Notes: a model not told the origin generated them from the letters alone. A DNA stretch of 41,539 nt from an uncultured Bacteroidota bacterium (GCA_903879645.1 CAIRMK010000238.1:1-41539); one strand, 5' to 3'. Shown: positions 16,602 to 25,698, counted from the stretch's first letter. Made by a program: numbers and translations.

Positions 16602-17129
16602 CTAGTGCTTTTCTATTACTTTAACTTCAACTGCACCTGTATTTTTTAAGAAAGAAGTCAATTCTTCTTCATTATTATTTACAGCTACTTCCATCAAGAA
16701 ATGATCATCTGTTGTTCTTACATCTGGATTTTCAGCTTGTTTAAATGGCCATAATCTACTTCTCATATAAAAAGTAATAACCATTAAGTGAGCAGCAAAG
16801 AAAACTGTCATCTCAAACATAACCGGCACAAATGCAGGCATGTTTTGAATATAACTCATACTTGGTTTTCCTCCAATATCTTGTGGCCAATCTTGAATCA
16901 TAATATAATCCATCATTGTTGTAGCAACTGTAAGTCCAATACATCCGTAGATGAAAGCACAAATAGCTAATCTAGTTGATGGCAAACCCATTGCTTTATC
17001 CAATCCGTGAACAGGAAATGGAGTAAAAACTTCTTCAATATGGTGATGTGCTTTTCTGGTTTGCTTTACAGCATCCATCAAAATATCATCATCATTGTAT
17101 ATAGCGTGTATAAATTTATTACTACTCAT
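16602..17129 (-). CDS. actD: Alternative complex III subunit ActD (DUF3341)
   Basis: A 175-residue protein of the DUF3341 family. The N-terminal part faces the cytoplasm (AIYNDDDILMDAVKQTRKAHHHIEEVFTPFPVHGLD is the family signature), two membrane helices follow at about residues 53-76 and 97-120, and the protein ends in a short soluble tail. ActD is a structural subunit without cofactors. It sits between actC and actE with gaps of 8 and 6 bases. Confidence 0.9.
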   Translation of the reverse strand: MSSNKFIHAIYNDDDILMDAVKQTRKAHHHIEEVFTPFPVHGLDKAMGLPSTRLAICAFIYGCIGLTVATTMMDYIMIQDWPQDIGGKPSMSYIQNMPAFVPVMFEMTVFFAAHLMVITFYMRSRLWPFKQAENPDVRTTDDHFLMEVAVNNNEEELTSFLKNTGAVEVKVIEKH

Positions 17130-17137
17130 AACAACTA

Positions 17138-18547
17138 TTAATGTTTATCTGAATGATTATTATCTTCTTTTTCTCTATTCTTTTTGTAATATTCACCAGA
17201 AGATTTCAAAATTGTTTTAACCTCTGCTTGAGCAATTACAGGGAATGTTCTAGCATACAATAAGAATAATACAAAGAAGAATCCTATAGTTCCAGTGAAA
17301 ATACCAATATCAATGAATGTTGGAGAGAACATAGTCCAAGAAGATGGAAGGTAATCTCTGTGTAATGAAGTTACGATAATTACGAAACGCTCAAACCACA
17401 TACCAATATTTACTACAATTGAAATAATAAAAGAGAACATGATACTTGTTCTTAATTTTTTAGACCACATAAATTGTGGAGAAAAAACGTTACAAGTCAT
17501 CATCGACCAATATGCCCACCAGTAAGGACCAGTTGCTCTGTTTAAGAAAGCATATTGTTCGTATTCTACTCCTGAGTACCAAGCCACAAATAACTCAGTA
17601 ATATAAGCAACACCCACAATAGATCCTGTAATCATGATTACAATATTCATTAATTCGATATGTTGAATAGTGATGTATGCTTCAAGGTTAGAAACTTTTC
17701 TCATAATGATCAACAAAGTGTTTACCATTGCAAATCCAGAGAAAACGGCTCCAGCAACAAAGTATGGAGGGAAGATAGTAGTATGCCATCCTGGAACTAC
17801 CGAAGTAGCAAAGTCCATAGATACAATAGTGTGTACAGAAAGTACCAACGGAGTAGCTAAACCTGCAAGTACTAAAGATACTTCTTCAAAACGTTGCCAG
17901 TCTTTTGCTCTACCGCTCCATCCAAAACTCAATATAGAATATACTCTTTTATTGAAAGGAGTTACAGCTCTATCTCTTAACATCGCAAAATCAGGAAGTA
18001 AACCAGTCCACCAGAAAACTAATGATACTGAAAGATACGTTGAAATTGCAAATACGTCCCAAAGAAGTGGTGAGTTAAAGTTAACCCATAACGAACCAAA
18101 TTGATTAGGAATTGGCACAACCCAGTAAGCTAACCAAGGACGACCCATGTGGATGATTGGAAATAACCCTGCTTGAACAACAGAGAAAATAGTCATCGCT
18201 TCAGCAGAACGGTTAATTGCCATTCTCCAACGTTGACGGAAAAGTAAAAGTACAGCAGAAATCAGTGTTCCTGCGTGACCAATACCAACCCACCAAACAA
18301 AATTGGTAATATCCCATGCCCAACCTACAGTTTTATTTAGTCCCCAAGAACCAATACCTGTAGAAACGGTATAAATGATACAACCTATTCCCCAAAGGAA
18401 AGCTGCTAATGCGATTGAAAAAACGGTCCACCATTGTTTGTTAGCTCTTCCTTCAACAGGTGCAGCAACATCGACAGTCACATCGTGATAACTTTTATCA
18501 CCTATAACTAATGGTTTTCTAATGGGTGCTTCGTAATGAGACGACAT
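17138..18547 (-). CDS. actC: Alternative complex III membrane subunit ActC (NrfD/PsrC family)
   Basis: A 469-residue NrfD-type integral membrane protein with about ten helices. Family marks include FVWWVGIGHAGTLISAVLLLFRQRWR, PIIHMGRPWLAYWVVP, VHTIVSMDFATSVVPGWHTTIFPPYFVAGA and MWFERFVIIVTSLHRDYLPSSW. ActC is thought to bind the menaquinol that the complex oxidises and to contribute to charge translocation, working with the Fe-S subunit ActB encoded just upstream. The gaps of 37 bases from actB and 8 to actD keep it in the operon. Confidence 0.93.
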   Translation of the reverse strand: MSSHYEAPIRKPLVIGDKSYHDVTVDVAAPVEGRANKQWWTVFSIALAAFLWGIGCIIYTVSTGIGSWGLNKTVGWAWDITNFVWWVGIGHAGTLISAVLLLFRQRWRMAINRSAEAMTIFSVVQAGLFPIIHMGRPWLAYWVVPIPNQFGSLWVNFNSPLLWDVFAISTYLSVSLVFWWTGLLPDFAMLRDRAVTPFNKRVYSILSFGWSGRAKDWQRFEEVSLVLAGLATPLVLSVHTIVSMDFATSVVPGWHTTIFPPYFVAGAVFSGFAMVNTLLIIMRKVSNLEAYITIQHIELMNIVIMITGSIVGVAYITELFVAWYSGVEYEQYAFLNRATGPYWWAYWSMMTCNVFSPQFMWSKKLRTSIMFSFIISIVVNIGMWFERFVIIVTSLHRDYLPSSWTMFSPTFIDIGIFTGTIGFFFVLFLLYARTFPVIAQAEVKTILKSSGEYYKKNREKEDNNHSDKH

Positions 18548-18584
18548 AATCCTTTATCTTGTTTCTTAATTAATCTTTTTAAAA

Positions 18585-21500
18585 CTAGGTATTTCTTACT
18601 TTAACGTGGTAAATAACATTTGGTTTAGTACCTACGTGCTCTAATAAATGATACATTCTATCATCTGCAAGTAAACCTGTTACTTTAGACGCTTCGTCAT
18701 TTACATCTCCAAATATCATTGCTCCAGTAGAACAAGCATTTGAACAAGCGGTTTGGAATTCACCATCTTTTATTACTCTTCCGTCACGTTTAGCATCCAA
18801 AATTGTTTTTTGTGTCATTTGTATACACATAGAACATTTTTCCATAACCCCACGTGAACGAACGTTTACATCTGGATTGATAACCATACGACCTAAATCA
18901 TCGTTCATGTGGTAATCAAATTCTTTATTTCCGTTGTATAAGAACCAGTTGAAACGACGTACTTTATAAGGACAGTTGTTAGCACAATAACGAGTACCAA
19001 CACATCTGTTGTAAGCCATCATATTTTGACCTTGACGTCCATGAGAAGTTGCCGCAACAGGGCAAACAGTTTCACAAGGCGCGTGGTTACAATGTTGACA
19101 CATTACTGGTTGGAAAGCCACTTGTGGATTATCTGCAGGATGTTCCATACTTCCAAAACCACCTAATGAACCTTTTTTACCAAATAATCCGTCGAAATTT
19201 TCTTTTTTCTCATTGTCTCCAGCAAAAGTGTCTTCAGAAGAATAATATCTATCAATACGCAACCAGTGCATATCACGACTTCTTCTTACCTCCGCTTTAC
19301 CAACAACTGGAACGTTGTTTTCTGCATGACAAGCAATAACACAAGCGCCACAACCTGTACAAGCATTCAAATCAATTGATAAGTTAAAATGATGTCCTGT
19401 TGAACGATCAAATGATTCCCATAAATCAACTTTAGTAGCTTCCGTTTCTTTGTGGTCTAAAGATACCATAGGAACTGGATTCCAATCTTGTTTATCTTTA
19501 GCAGTATTGAAAATTTCTAATGTAGTTTCTCTAACGATATCACCTCTTCCCATTAAAGTTCTCTGTGATTGCACACAAGCAAACTCATGTTCTCCATTTC
19601 CTTTAGAAATAGTTACTGATTGTACATCGTCGAAATTATTATATAAGGTGTAAGCGTTAACACCTACTTGCATTTCTTTCTTTAATGAAGCTGTTTTACC
19701 ATAACCAAATGACAAACCTAAAGTCCCAACAGCCTGCCCTGGTTGAACAATAACCGGTACATTTTCAAGTTTAGCTCCGTTTACCGTTAAGGTTGCATAA
19801 CTTCCGTTAAGACCACCATTAGCAACAATTCTGTTTTCTAAACGTAACTTTTTAGCATCAGCTTGCGAAACAGTAACATAGTTATCCCAAGAAACTCTTG
19901 TGATTGGATCTGGAAACTCTTGCAACCAAGGATTGTTTGCTTGTTGACCATCTCCTAACCCTGTTTTAGTATATAATAGTAATTCAAATCCACTAGCTGG
20001 TTTTGAAGCAGCTAAAGCCGTTGCTGCAGCGCTATAATTAGCTGTTCCTCCCGCAATACCAGTAGCACCCGACACAACAACACCGTCATGAAGTACCTTA
20101 TTCCAAGTTTTTCCTGCTAAATTAGAACCTGAATTCGCTTTAATATAATCGTAATAAGTACCAGCAACACCATTCCAAGACATTAAAGCCTCTTGAAATT
20201 GTTTTGTATTGAATAAGGGACGAATTGTTGGTTGCGCCAAAGAATAAGTTCCTTTAGTCAACATATAATCATTCCAAGACTCTAAATAATGTGGTGCCGC
20301 AGCAGCAATTTTTACTTTCTCTGCCGTTTCATCTTCTTTGGTAGAAAATGCAACAGACATCTTTACTTTAGCTAAACCACTAACAAATGATTTGCTATTG
20401 GCTAAAGTATAAACTGGATTAACACCACTCATAATTAAAGTATGAACTGAACCAGCGTTCATGTCAGTAATTAATTGAGCTACTTTTTCGTTAGATCCTT
20501 TTCTTATCAATCGTGCACCTGCGGCTAACAATGCCTCGCTTTTTAAAACTTGGTTGATTGCTATAACTAATAATTGTGCGTTTTTATCTTGAATTCCAGA
20601 AACTAAAAGACCTTTAGTTCCCGCAGCTTTTAATTGATTAGCTGCTTTTACAATTTCTGCTTCATTGTCAATTTTACCACAAGATACTGAAGAACCAGTA
20701 ACAATGTTGTAAATTTTAACTAATGCCTGTTTTTGACTAGCCACAGTCATCGCTACTCTTTTATCAGCAGCAGCTCCTGAAAGTGTCATGTTCGCTTCAA
20801 ATTGGAAATGCTTAGACATCTTTCCTGCATGAGGAATTCTACCTTTAGCATATCCTGAATCGTAGCTACCTCCTTGCCAATCTCCTAAGAAATCAGCACC
20901 TACAGAAACAATAGTATTGGCTTTTGAAAAATCATAATCTGCTAAAGCTCTTTCGCCATAAACTGCTTCAAAAGCATCTAAAGCTGCCGATTCTGAAACC
21001 GCATCATAAACAATATGTTTAGCTGTTGGGTTTTTTGAAATAAATTCCGCGATTAATTTTTCTGATGATGGACTTGCAAACGTATTAGTAAGTAACACTA
21101 CTTGTTTGCCAGACGATTTAGCTTCCGCTAAACTAGCTTTGATGGCCGCATCCACTTCACTCCAAGTAGCTGACTTAGCATCTTTCTTTGGAGACTTAAG
21201 ACGCATACTATCATATAAAGACAATACAGAAGCGTGAACTCTTGCATTGGCAGCAAATTTAGCACCTTCTATAGTATTGTTTTCAATTTTAATGGGACGA
21301 CCTTCTCTTGTTTTTACTAAAAGATTCGCAAAATCAAATCCGTCAAACATAGTAGTAGCATAAAAATCGGCTACACCAGGAATAATTGTATCGGGTTGTA
21401 CTACGTAAGGAATTGATTTGTGAACGGGTCCTTCACAAGCGGCTAACGAAGCAGCTGCTGTAGTAAAACCAACGTACTTTAAGAAATCACGACGAGTAGT

Positions 21501-21647
21501 TGATGAAGATGATAATGAATCTTTATCTGAAAGGAATTCAGACGTAGGAATTTCTTCTGGAAATTCATTATTTCTAAGCGCCTCAACAATAGAACTATTT
21601 TCGTTTAGTTCTTCAACACTTTTCCAGTATTTTTTGTTAGATGACAT
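18585..21647 (-). CDS. actB: Alternative complex III iron-sulfur subunit ActB
   Basis: A 1020-residue fusion of a molybdopterin-oxidoreductase-like domain and a ferredoxin-like domain, the standard ActB plan. The N-terminus has a twin-arginine signal (TTRRDFLKYVGF, about residues 51-62) followed by SLAACEGP, which could be a lipidation Cys. The large middle part is the catalytically inactive A domain that lacks a recognisable Mo-ligand motif. The C-terminal part (from about residue 740) carries CTGCGACVIAC, CQHCNHAPCETVCPVAA, CVGTRYCANNCPYKVRRFNW and CSMCIQM with a further Cys pair in CSNACSTGAM, enough for four Fe-S clusters. It moves electrons from the quinol site near ActC to the hemes of ActA. 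Confidence 0.95.
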   Translation of the reverse strand: MSSNKKYWKSVEELNENSSIVEALRNNEFPEEIPTSEFLSDKDSLSSSSTTRRDFLKYVGFTTAAASLAACEGPVHKSIPYVVQPDTIIPGVADFYATTMFDGFDFANLLVKTREGRPIKIENNTIEGAKFAANARVHASVLSLYDSMRLKSPKKDAKSATWSEVDAAIKASLAEAKSSGKQVVLLTNTFASPSSEKLIAEFISKNPTAKHIVYDAVSESAALDAFEAVYGERALADYDFSKANTIVSVGADFLGDWQGGSYDSGYAKGRIPHAGKMSKHFQFEANMTLSGAAADKRVAMTVASQKQALVKIYNIVTGSSVSCGKIDNEAEIVKAANQLKAAGTKGLLVSGIQDKNAQLLVIAINQVLKSEALLAAGARLIRKGSNEKVAQLITDMNAGSVHTLIMSGVNPVYTLANSKSFVSGLAKVKMSVAFSTKEDETAEKVKIAAAAPHYLESWNDYMLTKGTYSLAQPTIRPLFNTKQFQEALMSWNGVAGTYYDYIKANSGSNLAGKTWNKVLHDGVVVSGATGIAGGTANYSAAATALAASKPASGFELLLYTKTGLGDGQQANNPWLQEFPDPITRVSWDNYVTVSQADAKKLRLENRIVANGGLNGSYATLTVNGAKLENVPVIVQPGQAVGTLGLSFGYGKTASLKKEMQVGVNAYTLYNNFDDVQSVTISKGNGEHEFACVQSQRTLMGRGDIVRETTLEIFNTAKDKQDWNPVPMVSLDHKETEATKVDLWESFDRSTGHHFNLSIDLNACTGCGACVIACHAENNVPVVGKAEVRRSRDMHWLRIDRYYSSEDTFAGDNEKKENFDGLFGKKGSLGGFGSMEHPADNPQVAFQPVMCQHCNHAPCETVCPVAATSHGRQGQNMMAYNRCVGTRYCANNCPYKVRRFNWFLYNGNKEFDYHMNDDLGRMVINPDVNVRSRGVMEKCSMCIQMTQKTILDAKRDGRVIKDGEFQTACSNACSTGAMIFGDVNDEASKVTGLLADDRMYHLLEHVGTKPNVIYHVKVRNT

Positions 21648-21679
21648 CGTATATAAATATTAGCTTCTTAATAATTTGA

Positions 21680-23035
21680 TTAATAGTGACACTTACCACA
21701 TTCTAAACCTCCCATTTGTGCTGCAGTCAATTTGTCTACACCATATTTTTTAGAAAGTTCTTTGTGAATTTTATCATAGTAAGCGTTGCCTTCCATTTTA
21801 ACATTAGTTTGACGGTGGCATTCAATACACCATCCCATTGTTAAAGGAGCAAATTGTTTTTGTACTTCAAAAGTTTGAACTGGTCCGTGACATTTTTGAC
21901 ACTCAATTCCAGCAACAGTTACGTGTTGTGAGTGATTGAAGTAAGCAAAATCAGGAAGGTTATGAATTCTAACCCATTTCACTGGTTGTGTTTTTCCGGT
22001 ATATTTTGTACCATCCCAACCTACAGCAGTGTATAATTTCTTGATTTCTCCATCGTAGAATGCTTTAGTATGACCATCAGCAGTCGATGTAGTATCGGAT
22101 ACTTCTGAAATATTTTTGTGACAATTCATACAAACATTTAAAGAAGGAATACCCGCATTTTTACTCACTCTAGCAGAAGAGTGACAGTATTTACAATTGA
22201 TTTGATTGTTACCCGCATGTATTCTGTGTGAATAATGAATCGGTTGAATTGGTGCATAATCTTGGTCAACACCAATCTGCATCAAGAATCCGTAAACAAA
22301 AAATCCACTGGCAAGCAATAAGAATATTGAAGTGATTAATACCAAAAATTGGTTTTTAGCAAAAGCTTTCCAAATAGGCATTCTACCTACTTTGTCTTCG
22401 GTTTCAATACCGTTTGATTTAGCAATTTTAGTCAATACGTTGTTAATCATTAACAACATAACTACTAAGATTAACATTATCAAAGCTAATGCTCCAAGAA
22501 TTACTCCGTTTGAAATACCTCCCTCATCACCTTTTTTGGCTCCAGGAAGAGCTGCAATAACAGGTGCTTTTTTCTCGATTTCGTCTGTATAAGCAATGAT
22601 ATTATCAATATCACCGTTAGACAATTGAGGAAACGCTGTCATTACAGCAGGCTTGTTAGCCTCCCATAATTTAACGGCATCTGCATCACCAGATTTGATT
22701 AAGGCTGAGCTATTTTTAACCCATCCATAAAACCAATCTTTTTTGTGACGTCCGGAAACACCTCTAAGTGCTGGCCCTGTCATTTTCTTGTCTAAGTTGT
22801 GACAAGCAGCGCAATTTGCATTGAACAATTCTTTCCCTTTTGCAGCATCACCACCTCCAGCAGCTGCCGCAGGTGCTACATCTGCTTTGGTAGCCGGAGC
22901 CGCTTTGGCAGCTGGAGCCGCATCTGCTTTTGCAGGTGCTTCTTGAGCAAATGTTGATAAGGAGAAAGCTAGCATTAATGCTAATCCGAATGAATAGATT
23001 CTGGAAATCGAATTATGGTTACCCACTTTTTTCAT
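21680..23035 (-). CDS. actA: Alternative complex III multiheme cytochrome subunit ActA with extra N-terminal heme domain
   Basis: A 451-residue cytochrome and first gene of the operon. After a signal peptide (to about 30) and an Ala/Pro/Lys-rich linker comes a cytochrome c domain with CAACH at residues 75-79. Two membrane helices follow (about 175-200 and 228-255). The C-terminal domain has five CxxCH sites: CKYCH, CMNCH, CQKCH, CIECH and CGKCH, the last at the very end. Six hemes are therefore predicted, five of them the usual ActA wire and one in the fused domain. The subunit takes electrons from ActB and passes them to ActE or the oxidase. The fused domain might serve as a built-in electron carrier (inference). 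Confidence 0.92.
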   Translation of the reverse strand: MKKVGNHNSISRIYSFGLALMLAFSLSTFAQEAPAKADAAPAAKAAPATKADVAPAAAAGGGDAAKGKELFNANCAACHNLDKKMTGPALRGVSGRHKKDWFYGWVKNSSALIKSGDADAVKLWEANKPAVMTAFPQLSNGDIDNIIAYTDEIEKKAPVIAALPGAKKGDEGGISNGVILGALALIMLILVVMLLMINNVLTKIAKSNGIETEDKVGRMPIWKAFAKNQFLVLITSIFLLLASGFFVYGFLMQIGVDQDYAPIQPIHYSHRIHAGNNQINCKYCHSSARVSKNAGIPSLNVCMNCHKNISEVSDTTSTADGHTKAFYDGEIKKLYTAVGWDGTKYTGKTQPVKWVRIHNLPDFAYFNHSQHVTVAGIECQKCHGPVQTFEVQKQFAPLTMGWCIECHRQTNVKMEGNAYYDKIHKELSKKYGVDKLTAAQMGGLECGKCHY

Positions 23036-23119
23036 ATTATAAATGATTATCGACTAAATTGTGGTACGGTTTTTCTATACAATTACAAAAGCACCAATAC
23101 ACTTTTTTTAAAACTTGAG

Positions 23120-23149
23120 CAAAAATACAATTTATCAACTATTCTCAAA
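23120..23149 (-). promoter_or_regulatory. Promoter of the act-cox operon
   Basis: On the minus strand TTTG (23146-23149) is followed after 18 bases by TATTTTTG (23120-23127), a full match to the Bacteroidota TTTG/TAnnTTTG consensus. It implies a leader of about 80 bases before actA. Confidence 0.65.
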
Positions 23150-23225
23150 ACCTTATATATACTATAGCTTATAATTTATATCTGTTCTAAATAATATTAT
23201 TCCTTTAATATATTACCATAAGTAG

Positions 23226-23233
23226 TACATTTG
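23226..23233 (+). promoter_or_regulatory. -7 box upstream of the SPOR-domain gene
   Basis: TACATTTG matches TAnnTTTG, 18 bases before the ATG at 23252. No good -33 box is visible. Confidence 0.35.
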
Positions 23234-23251
23234 CATTAAAATCAAATCATT

Positions 23252-23641
23252 ATGAAATTATTAACAAAAAAAGACCTTATCAAACATAGCTTATTTATTC
23301 TCTTATTTTTTAATTTTAGTACGATTATTGCCCAAGAAGTCACCCTCAATCAAGACCCTAAATTCGAAAAATTGTTAGCCGAAAAAAGAAAGGTAAACTC
23401 TTCAATAACAATTAATAATAGATACAAAATTCAGATATTTAATGGCACGAGCGAGGAGTCAAAAAAAACATTAATTCAATTTAAAAAAGAGAATAAAAAC
23501 TATGATGCCACCATCGTTTTTAGCACTCCTTTATATAAGGTGTGGATTGGAAATTTTAAAACCCGAATTGAAGCCGAACGCAACTTAAACGCACTCAAAA
23601 AGAATTATCCCAATTCGATTATTATCAAACCCAATAAATAA
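23252..23641 (+). CDS. SPOR domain-containing protein
   Basis: A 129-residue exported protein. A signal peptide covers about residues 1-28 (LFILLFFNFSTIIAQ). The last 75 residues fit a SPOR fold: YKIQIFNGTSEESKKTLIQFKKE as the first strand-helix, then PLYKVWIGNFKTRIEAERNLNALKKNYPNSIII as the second. SPOR domains bind septal peptidoglycan stripped of stem peptides, so a periplasmic, cell-wall-bound role is likely. It is a single gene read away from the act operon, ending before a strong terminator. Confidence 0.82.
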   Translation: MKLLTKKDLIKHSLFILLFFNFSTIIAQEVTLNQDPKFEKLLAEKRKVNSSITINNRYKIQIFNGTSEESKKTLIQFKKENKNYDATIVFSTPLYKVWIGNFKTRIEAERNLNALKKNYPNSIIIKPNK

Positions 23642-23679
23642 TTTTTTTTACAACAACCCTTACCTTATTATAGCGCATA

Positions 23680-23708
23680 AAAAAACGGAACCTTTAGTTC
23701 CGTTTTTT
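23680..23708. terminator. Terminator after the SPOR-domain gene
   Basis: An 11-bp perfect stem, AAAAACGGAAC (23681-23691) with its complement at 23697-23707, has a 5-base loop and A and T tracts on both sides. It could work in both directions. Confidence 0.8.
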
Positions 23709-23730
23709 ATAGCTAATCATTACTACATTT

Positions 23731-23922
23731 TTATGCTTTTGGTTTTTTAACAGGTGGACTATCATCTACCACAAAACCATAATCACCTAATACTTTTGGA
23801 TTTTTAACATAAATGTTTTTCAATACTTGAGCACTGTTTTGAACAATTGCTCTAATGCCTGGCAAATCAACATCACGTTGTCTATAATACTCTTCTGCTT
23901 TTTTAGCTGCTTCTTCCGCTTT
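23731..23922 (-). pseudogene. 5'-truncated remnant of an unidentified coding sequence
   Basis: On the minus strand a frame bounded by stop codons (TAA just upstream at 23923-23925, TAA at 23731-23733) encodes 63 residues with no ATG. It starts KAEEAAKKAEEYYRQRD, goes on LPGIRAIVQNSAQVLKNI and ends GFVVDDSPPVKKPKA. The coherent, charged, helical composition and Ala/Glu/Lys heptads look like the C-terminus of a real protein, and the sequence becomes non-coding at the upstream stop. I read it as a decayed or recombined gene end. I do not recognise the family. The rest of the 484-base gap up to 24125 is AT-rich, and I see only a stray TACTTTTG box (23987-23994, plus strand). Confidence 0.5.
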
Positions 23923-24125
23923 TTAGTGGTTCGTTTTATAGGGAGACTTGAGTTATACGCTCAAATGACAATGCTTTCATAATGCATACTTTTGTACCTT
24001 TATGTTAATTTTGCATGCAATTATGCTATATTTTTAAAGCATTATATTATGTTTTTGTATAAAAATGAGGTACTAAAAGCAATCTTATTAAGTTTCTAAT
24101 CCAAAAATAGAAAAAAATATAATTC

Positions 24126-25655
24126 CTAGCTCGTAATTTTAAATTCCTGCATATTCATCAACTGCTCTAAATAATCACGTTGGTTAGACAGTCTAGGAAT
24201 CTTGTGTTGTCCGCCCAGCTTGTCGTTTTCTTTGAGCCAATCATAGAATAAGTCTTCTCGAGCTACATTAATTTTCAACTGATTTAAGGTCATGTTGTTG
24301 TAACGTTTGGCTTCATAGTCGGAGTTGACGGTTTGTAGCATTTCGTCCAATAGCTTTTGAAATAGCTTGATATCTTCGGGTTGTTTTTTGAATTCTATCA
24401 TCCATTCGTGAGCGCCTTTTTCTTTTCCTTTCATAAAAATAGGAGCCACGGTATAATCTTTTACTTCACAATTCAATTGCGAACAGGTTTTAGCAATGGC
24501 TTGGTCGGTGTTCTCTACCATCAATTCTTCCCCAAAAACATTGATATGGTGTTTGGTTCTTCCGGTAACACGAATTTTAAAGGGATTTAACGAAGTAAAT
24601 CGAACAGTATCGCCAATTAAATAGCGCCATAACCCCGAGTTGGTGGTAATAACCACAGCATAGTTTTTAAACAACTCCACTTCCGATAACGGAATTACTT
24701 TTTGATTGGGCATCCCAAAAGTATCCATCGGAATAAATTCGTAGAAGATGCCATAATCTAACATCAAGAGTAAATCATTGGAATAATTCAAATCTTGAAT
24801 GGCAAAGAATCCTTCGGAAGCATTGTAGATTTCGTAGTATTTAAAATTGTCGTTGGGCAGTATCTTTTGGTATTGCTCGCGATAGGGTTCGAAGCTAACG
24901 CCCCCATGAAAATAGACTTCAAGGTTGGGCCAAAGTTCAAAGAGTGTGGTGTTATTGGTTTCGGTTAAAATGCGATTGAGCAACACCATCATCCAAGAAG
25001 GTACCCCTGCAAAACTCGTAACGTTTTCGCTTTTGGTTTCGTTGATAATGGCGGTAAGTTTGCTTTCCCACTCGCTCATTAAAGAAACTTTGTTGCTGGG
25101 CGTACTGCTAAACTCGGCCCACATCGGCATATTTTCAATTAAGATGGCCGACAAATCGCCAAACAAAGTGTTGTTGTTTTCATAGATTTGAGAACTTCCA
25201 CCCAGACGCAAACTTTTGCCCAAAAACATTTCGGAGTTTTCGTTGTTGTTCAAATACATACACAACAAATCTTTGCTGCCTTTGTAATGGCAATCGGCAA
25301 GCGCACTCTCACTCACGGGAATGAATTTGCTTTTGGCATTGGTCGTTCCGCTAGATTTGGCAAACCATTTAATAGGTTCGTTCCAAAAAACATTCTGTTC
25401 GCCTTTGCGCGTGCGTTCAATTAATGGCTCTAATTCTTCATAAGTAGAAACAGGCACTCTTTCGGAAAAAGTAGCATAACATTTTATAGATTCAAACTCA
25501 AATTGTTTTCCAACAACGGTTTCTTCTGCCTGCCGAATTAAATTCATCAGCAATTCTTCTTGCACTTCATTAGGGTATTTCAAAAACAACTCAATCTGAT
25601 GAATGCGTTGTTTCAAAACCCAAGAGGCGATAGAATTGATTATTGGAAAAGGCAT
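24126..25655 (-). CDS. GH3 family acyl-adenylating enzyme
   Basis: A 509-residue member of the GH3 family, first known as plant auxin-conjugating enzymes and widespread in Bacteroidota. Motifs are FAKSSGTTNAKSKFIPVS (ATP-binding phosphate loop, about residues 107-124), YYEIYNASEGFFAIQD (the Y..ASE motif of acyl-adenylate formers) and LWRYLIGDTVRFTS, followed by the VTGRTKHHINVFGEEL hinge. It should activate a carboxylic acid as the adenylate and perhaps join it to an amino group; the bacterial substrate is unknown. Base composition is visibly richer in G+C than its neighbours in places. It is monocistronic, with a tandem repeat just upstream of the start. Confidence 0.85.
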   Translation of the reverse strand: MPFPIINSIASWVLKQRIHQIELFLKYPNEVQEELLMNLIRQAEETVVGKQFEFESIKCYATFSERVPVSTYEELEPLIERTRKGEQNVFWNEPIKWFAKSSGTTNAKSKFIPVSESALADCHYKGSKDLLCMYLNNNENSEMFLGKSLRLGGSSQIYENNNTLFGDLSAILIENMPMWAEFSSTPSNKVSLMSEWESKLTAIINETKSENVTSFAGVPSWMMVLLNRILTETNNTTLFELWPNLEVYFHGGVSFEPYREQYQKILPNDNFKYYEIYNASEGFFAIQDLNYSNDLLLMLDYGIFYEFIPMDTFGMPNQKVIPLSEVELFKNYAVVITTNSGLWRYLIGDTVRFTSLNPFKIRVTGRTKHHINVFGEELMVENTDQAIAKTCSQLNCEVKDYTVAPIFMKGKEKGAHEWMIEFKKQPEDIKLFQKLLDEMLQTVNSDYEAKRYNNMTLNQLKINVAREDLFYDWLKENDKLGGQHKIPRLSNQRDYLEQLMNMQEFKITS

Positions 25656-25663
25656 TTTTTTAG

Positions 25664-25698
25664 TTATGAATTATGAGTTGTGAGTTTTGAGTTATAAC
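25664..25698 (+). repeat. Five-unit 7-bp tandem repeat between divergent genes
   Basis: Five back-to-back heptamers, TTATGAA, TTATGAG, TTGTGAG, TTTTGAG and TTATAAC, follow the pattern TTNTGAG. They fill the short space between the GH3 start (25655) and the DUF2797 gene (25755) and would lie in the GH3 5' leader or promoter. Confidence 0.7.

Noticed and set aside
17660-18104. A 144-codon plus-strand frame opposite actC
   Set aside because: It is a mirror of a clear NrfD-family gene; the peptide has no domain or signal that I can see.
23923-24125. A small RNA gene driven by the TACTTTTG box at 23987
   Set aside because: There is no matching -33 box and no terminator-like hairpin downstream.
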